Numbered from the stretch's first letter, positions 1 through 18,700 are shown. The stretch: DNA of 28,881 bases from Lingula anatina (GCF_001039355.2 NW_019775530.1:15996-44876), one strand, 5' to 3'. Numbers and translations: made by a program. Notes: generated by a model not told the origin, from the sequence alone.

Positions 1-6188
<6,188 letters not shown>

Positions 6189-6935
6189 TAGGAGTTATTT
6201 ATTTATTTTTATTGTTTTTTCTTTATATGTGATTTTATTCAGATAGTGGATTGAAACAAAAATGTGAAATTTAAAACTAAGGTGATTTTTTTTCCCGAGA
6301 CTTACAGATTCCAGTAACACAAAGATTAATCTTAAGCTATTATATCTGTATGAAAGGATTTGAGGGGCCTTTGCTTGATGGGAAGATTTTAGAGAATTTT
6401 TTTTTTTTTAATTTAAATGTAAATCTTAAAAATACAAGCGATACAGTTGCATTTGGACCATAGGTTGCTTTGTTTTATTTCTGAGAATTTGTCCAAATTA
6501 AGCACTGAAACAGTTTAAAATTTGGGACATTTTTCATGCTTACCAGATGTGTCAATTATATTAAAGGAATAACTACAGAGACATCACTTTTGATTGAAAC
6601 TGATCAAAATTAAGGTAAAATATAAAGGATATATAATAACTGTATATTGCAGAAACTCACAGGTTTTTTTTTTTTTTTTTTTTTTGGCATGAAAATTGTA
6701 ATGTATTTGACATCACAGACAGCTTTCGTGTAGATCACAATATCACGAATATGCTTATATTACACTTGTCATGTTGGAATGTGAGACAAAGAATATTTAA
6801 GTTACTTATTAATGGTTACATTTGTTGTGATGCATGTCTTAATATTTGTGCATGGCTGTTCTTTTCTGTAGTTGGTGGCATGCCTTTCCCTCTGTCACTT
6901 GTTGTGTTGTAAATCATGCATTCAAGGTGTACATG

Positions 6936-7448
6936 TAAGGCTTCATTCACATGGAGAGTCTATTTTCTAAATTCTATTTTCTATTCGCGGTATGTTTAGT
7001 GATCACGGTCTGTGCCCTGAATATCCCACGGCGTAATTACTGGCAGCGCGTGCCAGTTACTAATACAAAGCTGTAATTAACTCTTAGCTGTGCTCGGAGG
7101 AGATTCTGATACCTTTACGCATGCGCAGTAGGAATTTAGCAAGTTAATGGCGACTGCGATTGCTTTGAAAAATGTGTTTGTCGATTTTGTGCATATTTCG
7201 AGTCTGTATGTTTGAGTCGTCACACCTAATCCGATGAACTCCACAGCTTAGAGATACTACTGCGCATGCGTCAAGGTATCAGAATCTCCTCCAAGCATAA
7301 GAGTTAATTACAGCTTTGTATTAGTAACTGGCTCGCGCTGCCAGTAATTACGCCGTGGGATATTCAGGGCACAGACCGTGATCACTAAACATACCGCGAA
7401 TAGAAAATAGAATTTAGAAAATAGACTTTCCATGTGAATGAAGCCTTA
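6936..7448. mobile_element. 513-bp MITE-like element with about 190-bp terminal inverted repeats
   Basis: The left arm 6936-7130 and right arm 7258-7448 are reverse complements with only scattered mismatches. They begin TAAGGCTTCATTCACATGG and end in the matching CCATGTGAATGAAGCCTTA. The TA at each outer edge may be a target-site duplication, as in Tc1/mariner-type insertions. The 127-bp centre has no coding capacity, so this is a non-autonomous element. GC-rich words (CGCATGCGCA) occur in both arms. Confidence 0.88.
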
Positions 7449-8152
7449 GTCCAATGAATACAAATATTTTTTGCATTTTTTATCATTTTACATTTGCAAT
7501 AGACAGTCTTTTACCCATTGAGCTCATCAGTCAGATCCGTCAGAAAATTAAAGCACAATATGACTATTTTTGTTGCTGTTCATTTTTTAAAGGATCACTG
7601 TCAAGCGTCACAAAGCTCCATCTTGTTTTAACTACGATGACTCACAAGAGCTGAAATAACATCTAGTCTTTTAGGCACCAGCAGGTATTAAGATATATTA
7701 AATTTGGCATTCTAAATATTCCATAGTATATTGCACTGCATTTTAAAAGAGATTTTATTGTTAGTTGATAATGGGTGCTTACTGTGATATTAACGCCATG
7801 CTGGCTTTCTCTGAACTGTAGGTCACATGTATTATGTTGCCCAGCTTGTTCAGTTTACTCACAGGTATATACTAAACTATGGTGTTGGTACATCAGGGGT
7901 ACTTGGAACCTTCTTTTCTACCATGCTTAGGGTTAAGAAAGGAAATCAAAAAGAAAGAATTAAAGAAAGAGAAGGGAGTTAATTTATAATCTGATTCATC
8001 TAGTCTTAAATGTATTGGGATTGTGGATTTTGGTCACCCAAAGTTCAGAGTTTAGCGAAAATTATACAACCTTTATTGTCAGCATGTCTGGAGTTGTCAT
8101 TTCTGGTGACAAAGCAGCAAGGCACACTGATAATGAAGGTTATTGTTTCTAG

Positions 8153-8188
8153 CAAACTCTGAAACTAATCAGGATTCCAAAGGACAAG
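8153..8188 (+). CDS. candidate TMEM245 microexon
   Basis: An acceptor ATTGTTTCTAG and a donor CAAG|GTAATG bracket 36 bases, phase 1 to 1, so inclusion or skipping keeps the frame. It would encode PNSETNQDSKGQ, a polar tail consistent with a cytosolic C terminus. It is not confirmed by any longer similarity. Confidence 0.3.
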
Positions 8189-9227
8189 GTAATGGAAACA
8201 TACTGCTCTATCTACCTGTGGATGTGGTTGGGATTTTTAGGTTTAGCCAGAGTGGGTCCAAGGTTTAGAATTAAGATGCTGGGGTGGCAGTACAAGTGAG
8301 AATGCCCTGTATAATAGAAGTACATGTACGTGGGTATAACAGGAACGCTTTCCCACCAAGTTTTGACTGTGCTGTGGTAGGAAAAATATGATAAAGCTCC
8401 TCTGATATTCAGGGCCTGTACGTGTAGGATATTATCATGGTAAACAACACGCAGAAAATCTTGAAAAAAAAGTCTCTCAAGTAGCTGATTGGGATGGTTT
8501 TCTTCTATTGGTGATTGTTCTCTACTACATGTCTTTCTAGCTGTGACAGATCTAGCAGTTACAAAATAATAAATTATATATAATTCATTATAAATATGAA
8601 TAAATTATAACAATTTCTGTAATTTGTAGAACAGTTAGAAGGGTGTCTGTTAGAGAGCAGCTATGGACAGGTACTGGTTTGGTCTCTGGAGAATGGGAAA
8701 ATAATGGTTAGGGTGGTGAAAATGAAAGGGAAATTTGTGAAAACAATACTGTGGTAGATACAAGTGCTGTTAGCCAAATGTAAAGAAAATGGTTGAGTAA
8801 CGAATTTCAAAGCAATCCAGTAGAATAATACTACATGATATACATTAATTTATCATTCTTAAATTTGGTTTTGGTGATGTTCAATCTTTTATTGTATTTT
8901 GTCAGTCCTTCAAGTTATCATACTTATAATACTTTGTCATTTTCATAACACTGCTTGTATGTGCATGTAATTTAATGTGGTGTATCTCCTACATCACTCT
9001 CCAGTATTTCAATGCTCTTCTTTTCAGTGTATATGTTTTGGTTCAATGTGAAATTTAAAAAAATATATAAAGAATATATAGATCTGCTTAAATGTCCTAA
9101 AATGACCAGACTTTATGAAGAATTTGGGGTTCTTACGTAAGACAAAAAAAAAAGTTTGCAATCTCTCACATATTTTACTACAATTTCTTTTCTGGGTTAT
9201 AAAATGGCAAAAATGTTGCTTTATCAT

Positions 9228-9257
9228 AGGACCCAACACACAAGTGTGTAGGGTCCT
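9228..9257. repeat. short perfect-type hairpin
   Basis: Fourteen-base arms (9228-9241 and 9244-9257, core GGACCC.ACACAC) pair around a two-base loop with one internal A/A mismatch. It sits in TMEM245 3' intronic DNA with no assigned role. Confidence 0.7.
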
Positions 9258-9447
9258 AGCTTCGTATTGAGCCTTGTATCTAAATGTGTTTGTTTCTTCC
9301 TGTGATGTGTGTTACTGTGCAAGCATGTGCTTTTTCTAGGCCACTCCACAGCTTCCTTGGGCAGGGTGCCACTTAACAAGAAATTAACTAGGAACTTTTC
9401 AAGGTACAGCACGCTTACTCTATCGGAGCGTTCAGATAAACCCATCA

Positions 9448-9669
9448 GACTAGCTGGATCGAATTAACTCTTCATGAGATTCTCCCTAAGTGCAATCACT
9501 GTAATCAGTTTAAATATCTGACAGGCCTCCTCAAGCTGCTAGAGGATAGCCCACACCAAAGTTAATTACCACCTTACTGTTCCAGGAGGCATGTCAGACA
9601 ATTAAGTTGATTACACTAAATGCAATTTAGTGAGAATCCCCAGAAGAATTGGATAGATCCAGCTAGTCC
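9448..9669. mobile_element. MITE-like inverted-repeat element, copy 1
   Basis: Arms of about 85 bp start GACTAGCTGGATC and end GATCCAGCTAGTC with indels between. The centre has the word AAAGTTAATTACCACCTTAC, which recurs as AAAGTTAATTACCCCCTTAC in the element near 26130. There is no ORF of note. Confidence 0.75.
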
Positions 9670-9780
9670 GGTTGAATCTGAATGCAGCTTATAAAGCACT
9701 TTAGTACCATATACTAGCCAATGCATTGCACAGAGACCATCTGCTTGACCCATGGCTTTACAAGAAAGGCAAAGCCTGTT

Positions 9781-10009
9781 GGTCCATTCTCATTGAAACT
9801 ATCATTTTACAAAGATTGATGGGGACTCTTGCTGAATGCAGTCATATCAACAGATTAACACACCTCTTGTTTACAGTGCTCTTGTATAATCACCAGCTTT
9901 TGTATTCTACTCAATGCTAGGAGGAGGCCTGTTGGTCAGTTTATCTGATTGCAATCAACGAGAATCTCCATGGGGTGGGAAAGAACAAAAGTTTTATTGG
10001 GAATAGGCC
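9781..10009. mobile_element. MITE-like inverted-repeat element, copy 2
   Basis: The outer ends are CATTCTCATTGAAAC and ATTGGGAATAGGCC. Inner palindromic arms are GGGGACTCTTGCTGAATGCAG and the complementary GATTGCAATCAACGAGAATCTCC. The centre contains GTATTCTACTCAATGC and GAGGAGGC, shared with the elements at 20770 and 28024. Confidence 0.75.
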
Positions 10010-10576
10010 TTATATTTATTTGGTCAAGGAAGTAGATGTCTTTTCCTTGGTTTGAAATGTTTACTGGTAACTCTTGATGATTTGTGTCACGTTCGGTTGT
10101 TCTGCACTTCCTCTTTGCTTTCATTTCTGAATGTTTTACTTGACTTTCATGAATTTCCCTTGCCATTCACACAGGGGTGATACATGGTATCATTTACATG
10201 TAGAGTGACAGGTGAAAGTTGGGTAATTAGTGATGGTTGGAATATCAGACCTGTAGCCAGCAATTTCAAAGGAGGGGTCTTTATTTCTAAAAAAAAAACT
10301 GAATCCTTTTTTTTTTCTTTTTGCCCATGCAGTTGACCAAGGTTGAGAAATGGAAATTAATTTTGATTGAGAGTGGTCTTTTCCTAACCTTTTGGCTTTC
10401 CTTTTCCTTCAAAGCCCTAAACCCCCCCCCCCCCCTCCTGCCTATAGGCCTGAAATAAAGTAGTATCATTGTGTTTGTAGAATGATGTCACATAAGCAGA
10501 TTTTGAAAAAATAGATAAATAAATAAGTTACTGTGATCAAGTTAATCAAGGATGCTGTTTTCTATTATCATTTCAG

Positions 10577-10584
10577 AGCTTTAA
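10577..10584 (+). CDS. candidate end of TMEM245 coding sequence
   Basis: The acceptor TATCATTTCAG is followed by AGCTTTAAGTGA. Joined in phase 1 it reads one residue, then Leu and stop TAA at 10582-10584. Joined in phase 0 it reads Ser-Phe-Lys-stop. Either way it would be a short terminal coding piece before a long 3' UTR. Confidence 0.3.
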
Positions 10585-10895
10585 GTGAGGATGGTTGGTG
10601 ACAGTCATATGGCAGTTTGTCCAGGATTTTCCATTGACCTCTGACCCAGCGATGACCCAGTTAAGCTGTGTCACCTGACCCAGTGGTTCCCCAGTTGGCC
10701 TACCATTTGTACTACTTTACAGGGACTATTCACCATCTTATTTCATACGTTATCCCAAATATAGAATACAGGCGATTACAACTGAAGTTAGGAAGTTAGT
10801 AAGGAAGTATGTTGGTTAGGAAGCCTTCGGTTTTTGTTATGACAATAATCAAATTATGTTAAAGTTGAACTCAAAATTATATACAATTTTTGTCA

Positions 10896-10902
<7 letters not shown>

Positions 10903-10929
<27 letters not shown>
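10903..10929. repeat. GA microsatellite
   Basis: About thirteen GA dinucleotides in the probable TMEM245 3' UTR. Confidence 0.9.
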
Positions 10930-11330
10930 GGTTGGTTAAATGTTCTAGTCAAATCTCCTGAACAGAGATTCTGGTGGAATTATCCTCACAAATTGTACTG
11001 GTGCTGGCAGCATATTTTTTATCATTTCCTTATGTGTATCTCATGTTTATACATTTTTCAATTCCATATCTTAAGTCTGATTTTGTTTTTAGTGTATGTA
11101 TTATTTGTGTAATTTACAGGTTGTCCTAGGAGGGATTCTTGTGAATTTTAGTATAAAATTTACCAGATGTAAGTTTTGGAGTTTAAATAACATCTTTGAT
11201 ATGCTAGATTAACAAGTATGTTTCTTAACATAATGGTTATTAATTTATTTATTAAATATTTTATATTGGTAAAAAGGCCTATGTTTTGTTGGCATGTTTT
11301 CCACACTGTATTGTTTGTAAATCCTGTGTG

Positions 11331-11393
11331 CTTGTTTCTTGAATGCCACATGCATAACATAACATGCATAACATGTGGCATTCAAGAAACAAG
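11331..11393. repeat. inverted repeat with 22-bp perfect arms
   Basis: The arms 11331-11352 (CTTGTTTCTTGAATGCCACA then TG) and 11372-11393 are perfect reverse complements around a 19-base loop made of CATAACATAA-type repeats. It lies in the probable TMEM245 3' UTR. Confidence 0.9.
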
Positions 11394-12098
11394 TTCAGGG
11401 TGGATGTCTGGGATAATCTTTGAGGATGCATATTTCCCTTTTGTATATTTTCTTCACATCTTTTAACTTTCTGTGCCATATTTTGCAGTTGAAGGGAAGA
11501 TGGACCCCTATTTTGGTCATTAACAGTTCAACAAATAATGTCATCTCTGAAGTTTTTTCCAATAATGTTGTAGTTTAACAAGGAGTTATCTACTACTCTC
11601 AGTCTGATTGCTGAAACTCCAGTTTAGGGACAAATCCTTTTATGCTTTCATTTATCATGGTAACTTTCATGTACTATTTTGTGCACTATTAAATGGAATT
11701 ACATATTCTGGCTTTGTATCCACAATGTGGCAATCTACGTCGTCTTGTTGACAATTGTAGCCATTTGATATAGGTTCAGAAAAATTCGTAGTATAAAAAA
11801 AAAGACTTAAATTACAATTATAGTTTTTTGTATGTTTTTAACATTTTCTGCAATTTCTGTTAGTGCTACGCATATATGTGCAGTAAATAAACATTTTATT
11901 TGTAAACCACTATTTATGCACCAAAAGTTATAGCAATTACTAGGAACTATCCTGTATTATAACCTGCATATTCTACACTTACAGGATATTTTCCAGTATT
12001 CTCTTGAACTGTGTACTATCTGAGCAGCTTACAGCACATTGGAATTGATAATACTCTAAATGGATTGTTAAATATAAATGTATTTGTTTTCTTGTGGG

Positions 12099-12104
12099 AA
12101 TAAA
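12099..12104 (+). terminator. candidate TMEM245 polyadenylation signal
   Basis: A canonical AATAAA on the + strand, followed 15-30 bases later by a T-rich stretch. Alternatives are at 11886 and 12159. Confidence 0.4.
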
Positions 12105-12179
12105 TTATAAATTTCAGGAAGGATATTTTTTGCATTTTTTCTGCTATGGAATCGGTTGAATAAAAGCAGAACATAAAAA

Positions 12180-14596
12180 CTCAGCAAATCTTGATAGAAT
12201 TTAATCATGGTTCCTTGTGAAATAACATAGACGGGACAATGTACATATACCAGTAAAAAAGTTTAGAACACAAGCATATTATTACATGTACAAAATTCAA
12301 TAAATAGCACCACATAAAAATATCTATCATCCTTCGAATGGACTTTTTTCTCCTTTTCATTTGCTATTTCATATATTTATATTTACATTATTTGATTCTA
12401 GGACAGCTGCCTAGAACGATTAATAGGTATCTCCAGATTTACACGTGGTTAGTTTCCGTTATTTTACAGAAAACTAAGTCTGGATAAACAAAAACTACCA
12501 TTATAGTAACTTCTATTACTAACAGCAGAGTATCCTTGCAAAGGTTATCTTTATGAAAATTTGTACTTCAGTAAAATTATATTCTTTCTACAATTTCAGA
12601 CTGTAAAAAAGAGTTACAGATTTACTTTTACTGACAATTTTGACCATTATTTCATCAACCTAACATTTTTTGCTCAGAAAGGTTAAAACCTCTAACCTTA
12701 TGCACATTTTATTTTGCACTGGTCTACAATAAGAAAAAGTTCTCAAATTTGACGTAACAGTAGCACTACTTTCACTAAAACAATAAAATACAACCTGACA
12801 GGGGCCCACACATATATCACTTATGCATGGTTCTTCACATATTTTAAAACTGAATGATTTAATATTTAAAAAACCTTATTCTGATAAGAGCCTAACCCAC
12901 TCTGTATTTCCACCCTGATATTCATACAGAATTAGTCAAGTCGCTCAATCAATACTCAATATCATTTATAGATAAATCTACTTTCACCGGCTATAATAAT
13001 TCTCAAAACAAACAAAATTTATCTACAAAGCCATGGTATCACAACTTACAGCATAGATGCCCATGCATGCTGCTGCCCTGCATTTGCTATGTACATGCTA
13101 CAATTCTTCCCGATTTATCTGACCCAAACTGGTCTCACGCAAGTGACATCAGCTAGTCTTAATCCCTCTTGCCAACCAAGGGTATACTTAAATCGACCAG
13201 TTCACTGTGAGAGACCCTTAAAGTACCTCTGTCTGGAAAAGGGCTTTAACAGCCTTGCAAAGGTCCCCACCTCTAGTTTTAAACAGCGCCAATAATTTTT
13301 TAAAAAGAAAGAAAGAAAAAAGTTGAAATCAACCACCCCCACCATGCCAAAAATTGGAGATCGTATTAACCCTTTTCACTAGAGGCTCCAAAGGGGCAGA
13401 CAAGCCAGAGCTTTGCCCTCAGCAGGTAAGGAGCAGCACTGTCCTTAAATGGAGTTATAAAGTAATAATTTGTTTCTAGAAAGCAAGCAATTTAGGGACT
13501 TGGCAATAAGTTGAGTAAGTCACAGGTATGTTATGCAAAAAATTCTAATATCAAAGGGAATAATTCCTGAATATAGTATACGCTTAGTGGTATGGCATTC
13601 TGATATTCAACTGATACTTGTGACAATATATGAAACCTCTTCAGGAAAAATTAAAGAATTTCTAACAGGAAGAGGTGTGGGAAAAAAGCATACTGCTCAA
13701 ACAAAAAGGGTTTAAAATTTGAATGTTACCATATAACTGGAGGATTTTACATATAACTGAACTGTTCTAACCAGTACGGAAAAAAGCTGTACTCCATAAA
13801 AGGACCTACTGATATCAACTAAAACCCTACACACACACACAGGTACAACAGCACAACACCAAATTCAGTGACCTAAAATACAGGAACAAGTGCACATCAC
13901 TCAATGTACTCCTACCAGAAGTCAAACCAACAAAACAAGTACACAGAGGCTAAGTCTAACTAGAGAACATAATCTAAATATTTTGATTAATTCCCATCAT
14001 GATAACTGTTGACTAGTAATCTGTCTGTAGCCTGAAATATTTCAAGTTCCATTAGGTAAAAAAAAAATACCATACTTATTTTGTGTTATATATCTATATA
14101 ATTTTATCTAGTCTCTGTATAGCACACATACTAGTTCTGACTAACAATGTACCCGCATTGCTCTGTGACATAGCTACCATTACATATAATCATCATCAGC
14201 TAACACAGGACTTGCTTATCACATCAACAGTGGCTACACAGCGCAGAGAAGCAGAAACAAAAGCTCAGTCCCATCACTATGAAACATCAGTCTCCACAAA
14301 TTGTGCACTCTGTTCCGTCATTTCTCCAGATAGTCTTTTCAACAAGCAAACGCCCTCTCCACCCAAACCCCACCCCTAAAAACCTGCAGTCTTCCACACT
14401 TGCGTGTCTCCATCACATAAGTTGTCATGGCGATGCAGATTACCAGGGCCTCCATTCCTCAAATATTTCTAAGTTGTAGTGCAGGAATCATACTTGTAAG
14501 GGTGCCAAACAATACATAGAACTGTCCATAACTGTCCAGATATCATAATTTCCCCAGTGCTTTCTAGGCAGATAATTTCCAATCCCGTACTAATTG
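12180..14596 (-). other. INO80D 3' UTR and convergent intergenic boundary
   Basis: No coding region is seen on either strand. The minus-strand AATAAA at 12713-12708 would give INO80D a 3' UTR of about 1.9 kb; another at 11900-11895 would make it overlap the TMEM245 end. An A-rich AAAG-type patch lies near 13301-13321. Confidence 0.5.
12708..12713 (-). terminator. candidate INO80D polyadenylation signal
   Basis: TTTATT on the given strand reads AATAAA on the minus strand, about 1.9 kb after the INO80D stop. It is the closest canonical hexamer that I noticed downstream of that stop. Confidence 0.35.
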
Positions 14597-15717
14597 TTAA
14601 GAGCCTCCCTGTGTGTGCATCATGCCATGACCTGCCCTGGGGTGGTACTGTCCATGCTGCCCAGGCCACTGGGGGTGGAACCCCCCCTGGTTGGCCTCAA
14701 AACCCCTCTGAATCAACTGTGGGTTCACAGTCATGTTCAGATGCTGGGGGAACCTCCCTTCTTGATGAATGAACTCACTGTTCTGAAACTGGTTAGATGC
14801 ATATGTGTACTTCAGACTCGGTGGTGAGGGTCCCACAGATTGGGAATATGGCGGTGTCCCCATCGGGTAGCCATTATGGTAACTGACTGGCGTCCCTGGG
14901 GTGAGGGGTCGCTCTTGGCCCTGGGGAAACCAGGGCCGCGCGCTGGGCAATGGCGACTGCATGGGCGACTGTGCATGCACTGGCATGTGTCCTGGAAGAG
15001 GCGACTGCGCATGCATAGGGGAGCGCGGGTTGAGAGGCGAGTGCTGGTGAGGAGAGGGCGGGATGTGATCCCCGGCCAGAACTGCCCCATTGACAGCGTG
15101 AGGCGACACGTTGGCGTGCCCGTTGCCAAAATGTCCCGGCGAGGTCCTGTGAGGCACCATGACCTGACCCTCGGGCTGGTAGATCTGCTGAGAAGGATGT
15201 GAATATTGTCTCTGTATGTAACCTGGATGCTGCTGCTGCTGTTGTGGTGGTGGTTGCTGTTGCTGAGGCAGTCCCTGACCTCCCATATAGATCCCATTAC
15301 TCAATGCACTCTGTATCTGAGAAAAGTGACCTTGACCTGGATACATTTGACCTTGGCCTTGTGCATGCACCTGGCCATGGGGCCTGTGAGAGTATGTCTG
15401 TGATTCTGACACCATGCTATTGTTTGTGAACACTGGAGTGGAGCTTGCAGTCTGCGCCATAGCTTTGAATTCATTGGCCGATATACTATGTGCCAAAGAG
15501 GCGAGCTGGTTCAGATTTTCATTGCTCAAGTCACCAAAAGAAGCATTGAGGTTTTCAGTCTCGAGGATAGTATCTGTTATCCTGTCAGTTAATTCCTCCT
15601 CAGTCATTTCTGGGAGGTCTTTCTCCATATTTTCCAAGGAGTCTTTGGAATAGCCAGAAGCAGCTGCCAAGGCCCTCTCTAGTTCCTCCGTTGTTGGTTC
15701 AAATTCACCATTTTTAC
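14597..15717 (-). CDS. INO80D: INO80D terminal coding exon
   Basis: The acceptor is TGTTACCTAG|GTAAAA and the stop TAA is at 14599-14597. It starts KNGEFEPTTEELERALAAA, close to the human GKNGDLLPTTEEAEELERAL. An acidic helix follows, then a long low-complexity region rich in Gln, Pro, His and Ser with Gln runs near 15215-15260 and repeats of HAQSP(L/M) near 14945-15025. The low-complexity tail is expected to be disordered. Confidence 0.93.
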
Positions 15718-18700
15718 CTAGGTAACAGATTTTCAAAGAAATATAAATTTTTTCAAATAATATTATGAAGATTTTTCTCTTGTCGTGGTTGGATTTTTTT
15801 TCATTCACTTTTTGTCATAGGCCCCATTCAGAATATGGGACAATTATACCCCCTCAATCCTACTTTTTACTGTGGATCTGCACAAGTAGGGTAAAATATT
15901 ATCAGATCTAAAAATAGACAGTAATCAGCCAATATATCATGCAACTGTTAACACCAGTTTCCACACAGCATAGAGAGAGAGAGACCCTGTAGTTGTCATA
16001 CCTGAGAAAAGATCCAAGTCATCTGGAAGCTTATTAAGGACTTCGTGGATGTCATTGTCATCTAACAGCTTGGAGGCCTGGTCCAGGGGGAGGTCAAATG
16101 ACTTATCAATTGCACCTAGTAAAAATAGGAATAATAGGAGATAATGTCAATAATGACAAGTAATTTCAGAGATTTTTGCCAACTGCACCTAGTAAAAATA
16201 GGAAAAGTGATTTATAGCATATCACAAAATATTAAAATTATTATGACACTAATTTTCATAGAGCTTTACTTTTTAAAAACTTCCCTATACTGGTACCCAT
16301 TTTCAGATAAATTAAAAGTTAAAAAGTGACAAAATAAAAATCTGAACAATTTAAAACCTTGTATACCTGGTGATAAAACTTCTTCAAGGTCAGCTTCAAG
16401 GCCACCCTGAAGGTCATCACTAATGTCATTGGCTGCAGCAGCAAGAGGAGCCGGTGCCCCACCACCAGAGGGCAGTTTTGTTCCCCCTCCTGATCTCTGT
16501 GGAGGCAGCTGATCTCGCGAGTGGTCCAGTTCCGGGTGATGTTCTGGGCTACCTGGTTCATGCCCGTCTGGAAGGAATTGTGAAAGGTTGTGAAATATTG
16601 TTTACAGAGGATATCACATGCTTCCCCTTCTTCCCTTTGTCTCTCTCTTCCTCTTTAATAGTAATAATTTATTTTTCAAATTAATTAATTACTATTATTA
16701 TTTTCGTGGGTGGGGGTGGGGGGGTTGTTGCTCTCACAGGAAAAGACCTTATTTTCTCCCTGTCCCAAAGACATAATTATCTCCCCCTTTTTTTATGGAT
16801 GGGTATCAAAACCGCACTAACATTAAATCTGGTGAAAACCCTGAGTGGCAACTGCCTACCAATTTATACAAGGAGACATAGACTTGCTAAACTCATTATT
16901 AAGTATATGACACGTTGTTGTGAAAAAAGTACAACCCTTTGTTTATCATCATTCATTTTTATATAACTTTAAGACTCATATATTCAACAAGATAAAATTA
17001 TTATACACAGCCTGGATTAAATCTAAATGTCTCACCATCTGACTCCTCTTGCAGAGCTGTGACTTCTTCAGGGCGGACATTGGGTACTTTTTTCTTCTTC
17101 TTGGTTTTCCTGGTGAGTGCAGAGGGCTTGGTCTTCTTCCTGGGTCTTTTTAAAAGCTCAGTTTCCGGCACAGGCTCTGGGACATAATTATCCTGCAATA
17201 TAAAAATATTATATAAATGATTGCTTGGGGCTAAATTTGCCTAAAAGACTTTTTTTTCTTTTCCTTAACTAGCTGAAACTTTGCAACATTTTATTATTAT
17301 CGCCCAGATTTCTGCATAACTGCATAACAAATTCACTCTGTGTCTACTTTATGCATCAATCTAAACTTGTTCACCAGACCCAGTCAAATCCATTAACAAC
17401 AACAGGGAGGATGAAAAAACCAAACTTACGGCGCTCTTCCCGTGTTGCATGCAGAGAGGCATGTCGTGTCGTATGTCAAAGGTCGGGAAGCAGCACTGAG
17501 TATTGTCGGCTGTTTTGGCCGTACAGTAGTCGAACAACTGCTGGTCTACATTATACATTATATCTGGAGAGGCTGATTAAGGAAACACACAATTCTCTAG
17601 AGATACACACAGTGTATAGATACACAGTCTCCATAGATTGTAATATTACTGAAACTGCACTACCACTGTGCTATTATTCATTGTAGTACTAATACATAAG
17701 CATCCTTTTTAAACATTTCTGTGTAATATTAAATCCAAGAACATCATGAGAAATCTGATATTTTGTAAACACTGCTTCTAATATTAGTCTTATATTAAAT
17801 ATTTTTAGGTAACGCTCTTCTACTAACAGTATCAAAGTTGTGTCAGTGTTTGGGTAAGGATACGTTTGATACAATGATTGGTATATGGCAATGCTGTGTT
17901 ATTGCACTGTTCGTTCCGGTCTTCATTCTTGTACAGGCAGCTGCGCTTCTGGAGGCCCTTGTCTACCTCGCTGAAAATTCAAAAATCCGAACCTTAACAA
18001 TGAATGCCCTTTTACAAATACAGAAGATTAAAAAGCAAGATAAATTGGTCGTTCAGACAACTCTTGTGACAGAACTATTGTGTACATGATGGCTCACGTG
18101 TTATCAATGTTCAAAACTTCAGTAGTGCGGTCCTTCTTAAACCTGTATTTGTAAGTCGCATTTCTCGTCATGTTGGACTGACCCAAGATCCCACATTTAC
18201 TGATTCAAATGGTTTAAGTAGTGGGCTAAATTATAATACTAAGTTAAGACAATAAATTCTTAATTAACTGCTCTCCTGACTTGTACCTTTGGCCATCTAG
18301 GTCTTTCTACTGACACAACACTTTATTTACCAAAGATAACAGGTTACACATTCACTTCTTCCCCTTCTTCTTCCTTACTCCCTCCATCCACTTGACCAAG
18401 TTCAGTGCCCCCCCCCCCACCCCACCCCACCCCCACATCATAAACCCCAACAATATACCTTTTCACTCTCTTCTTTCTCTTCCTTCTCCTCCTCTCCGTC
18501 CTCCCATCTACCTCCAGCACCGCCTTGACGGCGGCGGCAGGGCTCTCCCTGGCTGCCTGGAGTAAAGCCTGAGCAAACGTCCTCCTGTAGTCCTGGAGGG
18601 CAGAGTTGGAATGTTGAGCCTTGCACAGCTGGCCGTACTGGCGCCGGATGTCAGAGGTATGCTGGGATAGCTTGATCAGACGCATCGTGCCTAGGTCCTC

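Larger units (their letters stand above)
10585..12164 (+). other. probable TMEM245 3' UTR / intergenic
   Basis: There is no coding exon here. AATAAA polyadenylation-type signals on the + strand lie at 11886-11891, 12099-12104 and 12159-12164, any of which could end the TMEM245 transcript. The stretch also holds a GA microsatellite (about 10903-10929) and a short hairpin (11331-11393). Confidence 0.5.

Noticed and set aside
9726-9920. 64-codon + strand ORF
   Set aside because: It falls inside the MITE-like copy 2 and its arms, so coding is unlikely.
14812-15653. Several long ORFs on both strands over the INO80D last exon
   Set aside because: They are shadows of the low-complexity Gln/Pro/His-rich INO80D tail, whose frame is fixed by its conserved N-terminal part.
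17838-18089. 83-codon + strand ORF
   Set aside because: It lies antisense to the INO80D exon that encodes the first half of the second zinc module and has no similarity that I recognise.
18344-18470. Read-through of INO80D exon 4 beyond the Lys/Arg cluster (GVYDVGVGWGGG...)
   Set aside because: It translates a G-rich intron; ending at GTATAT gives the right phase for the next zinc-module exon.
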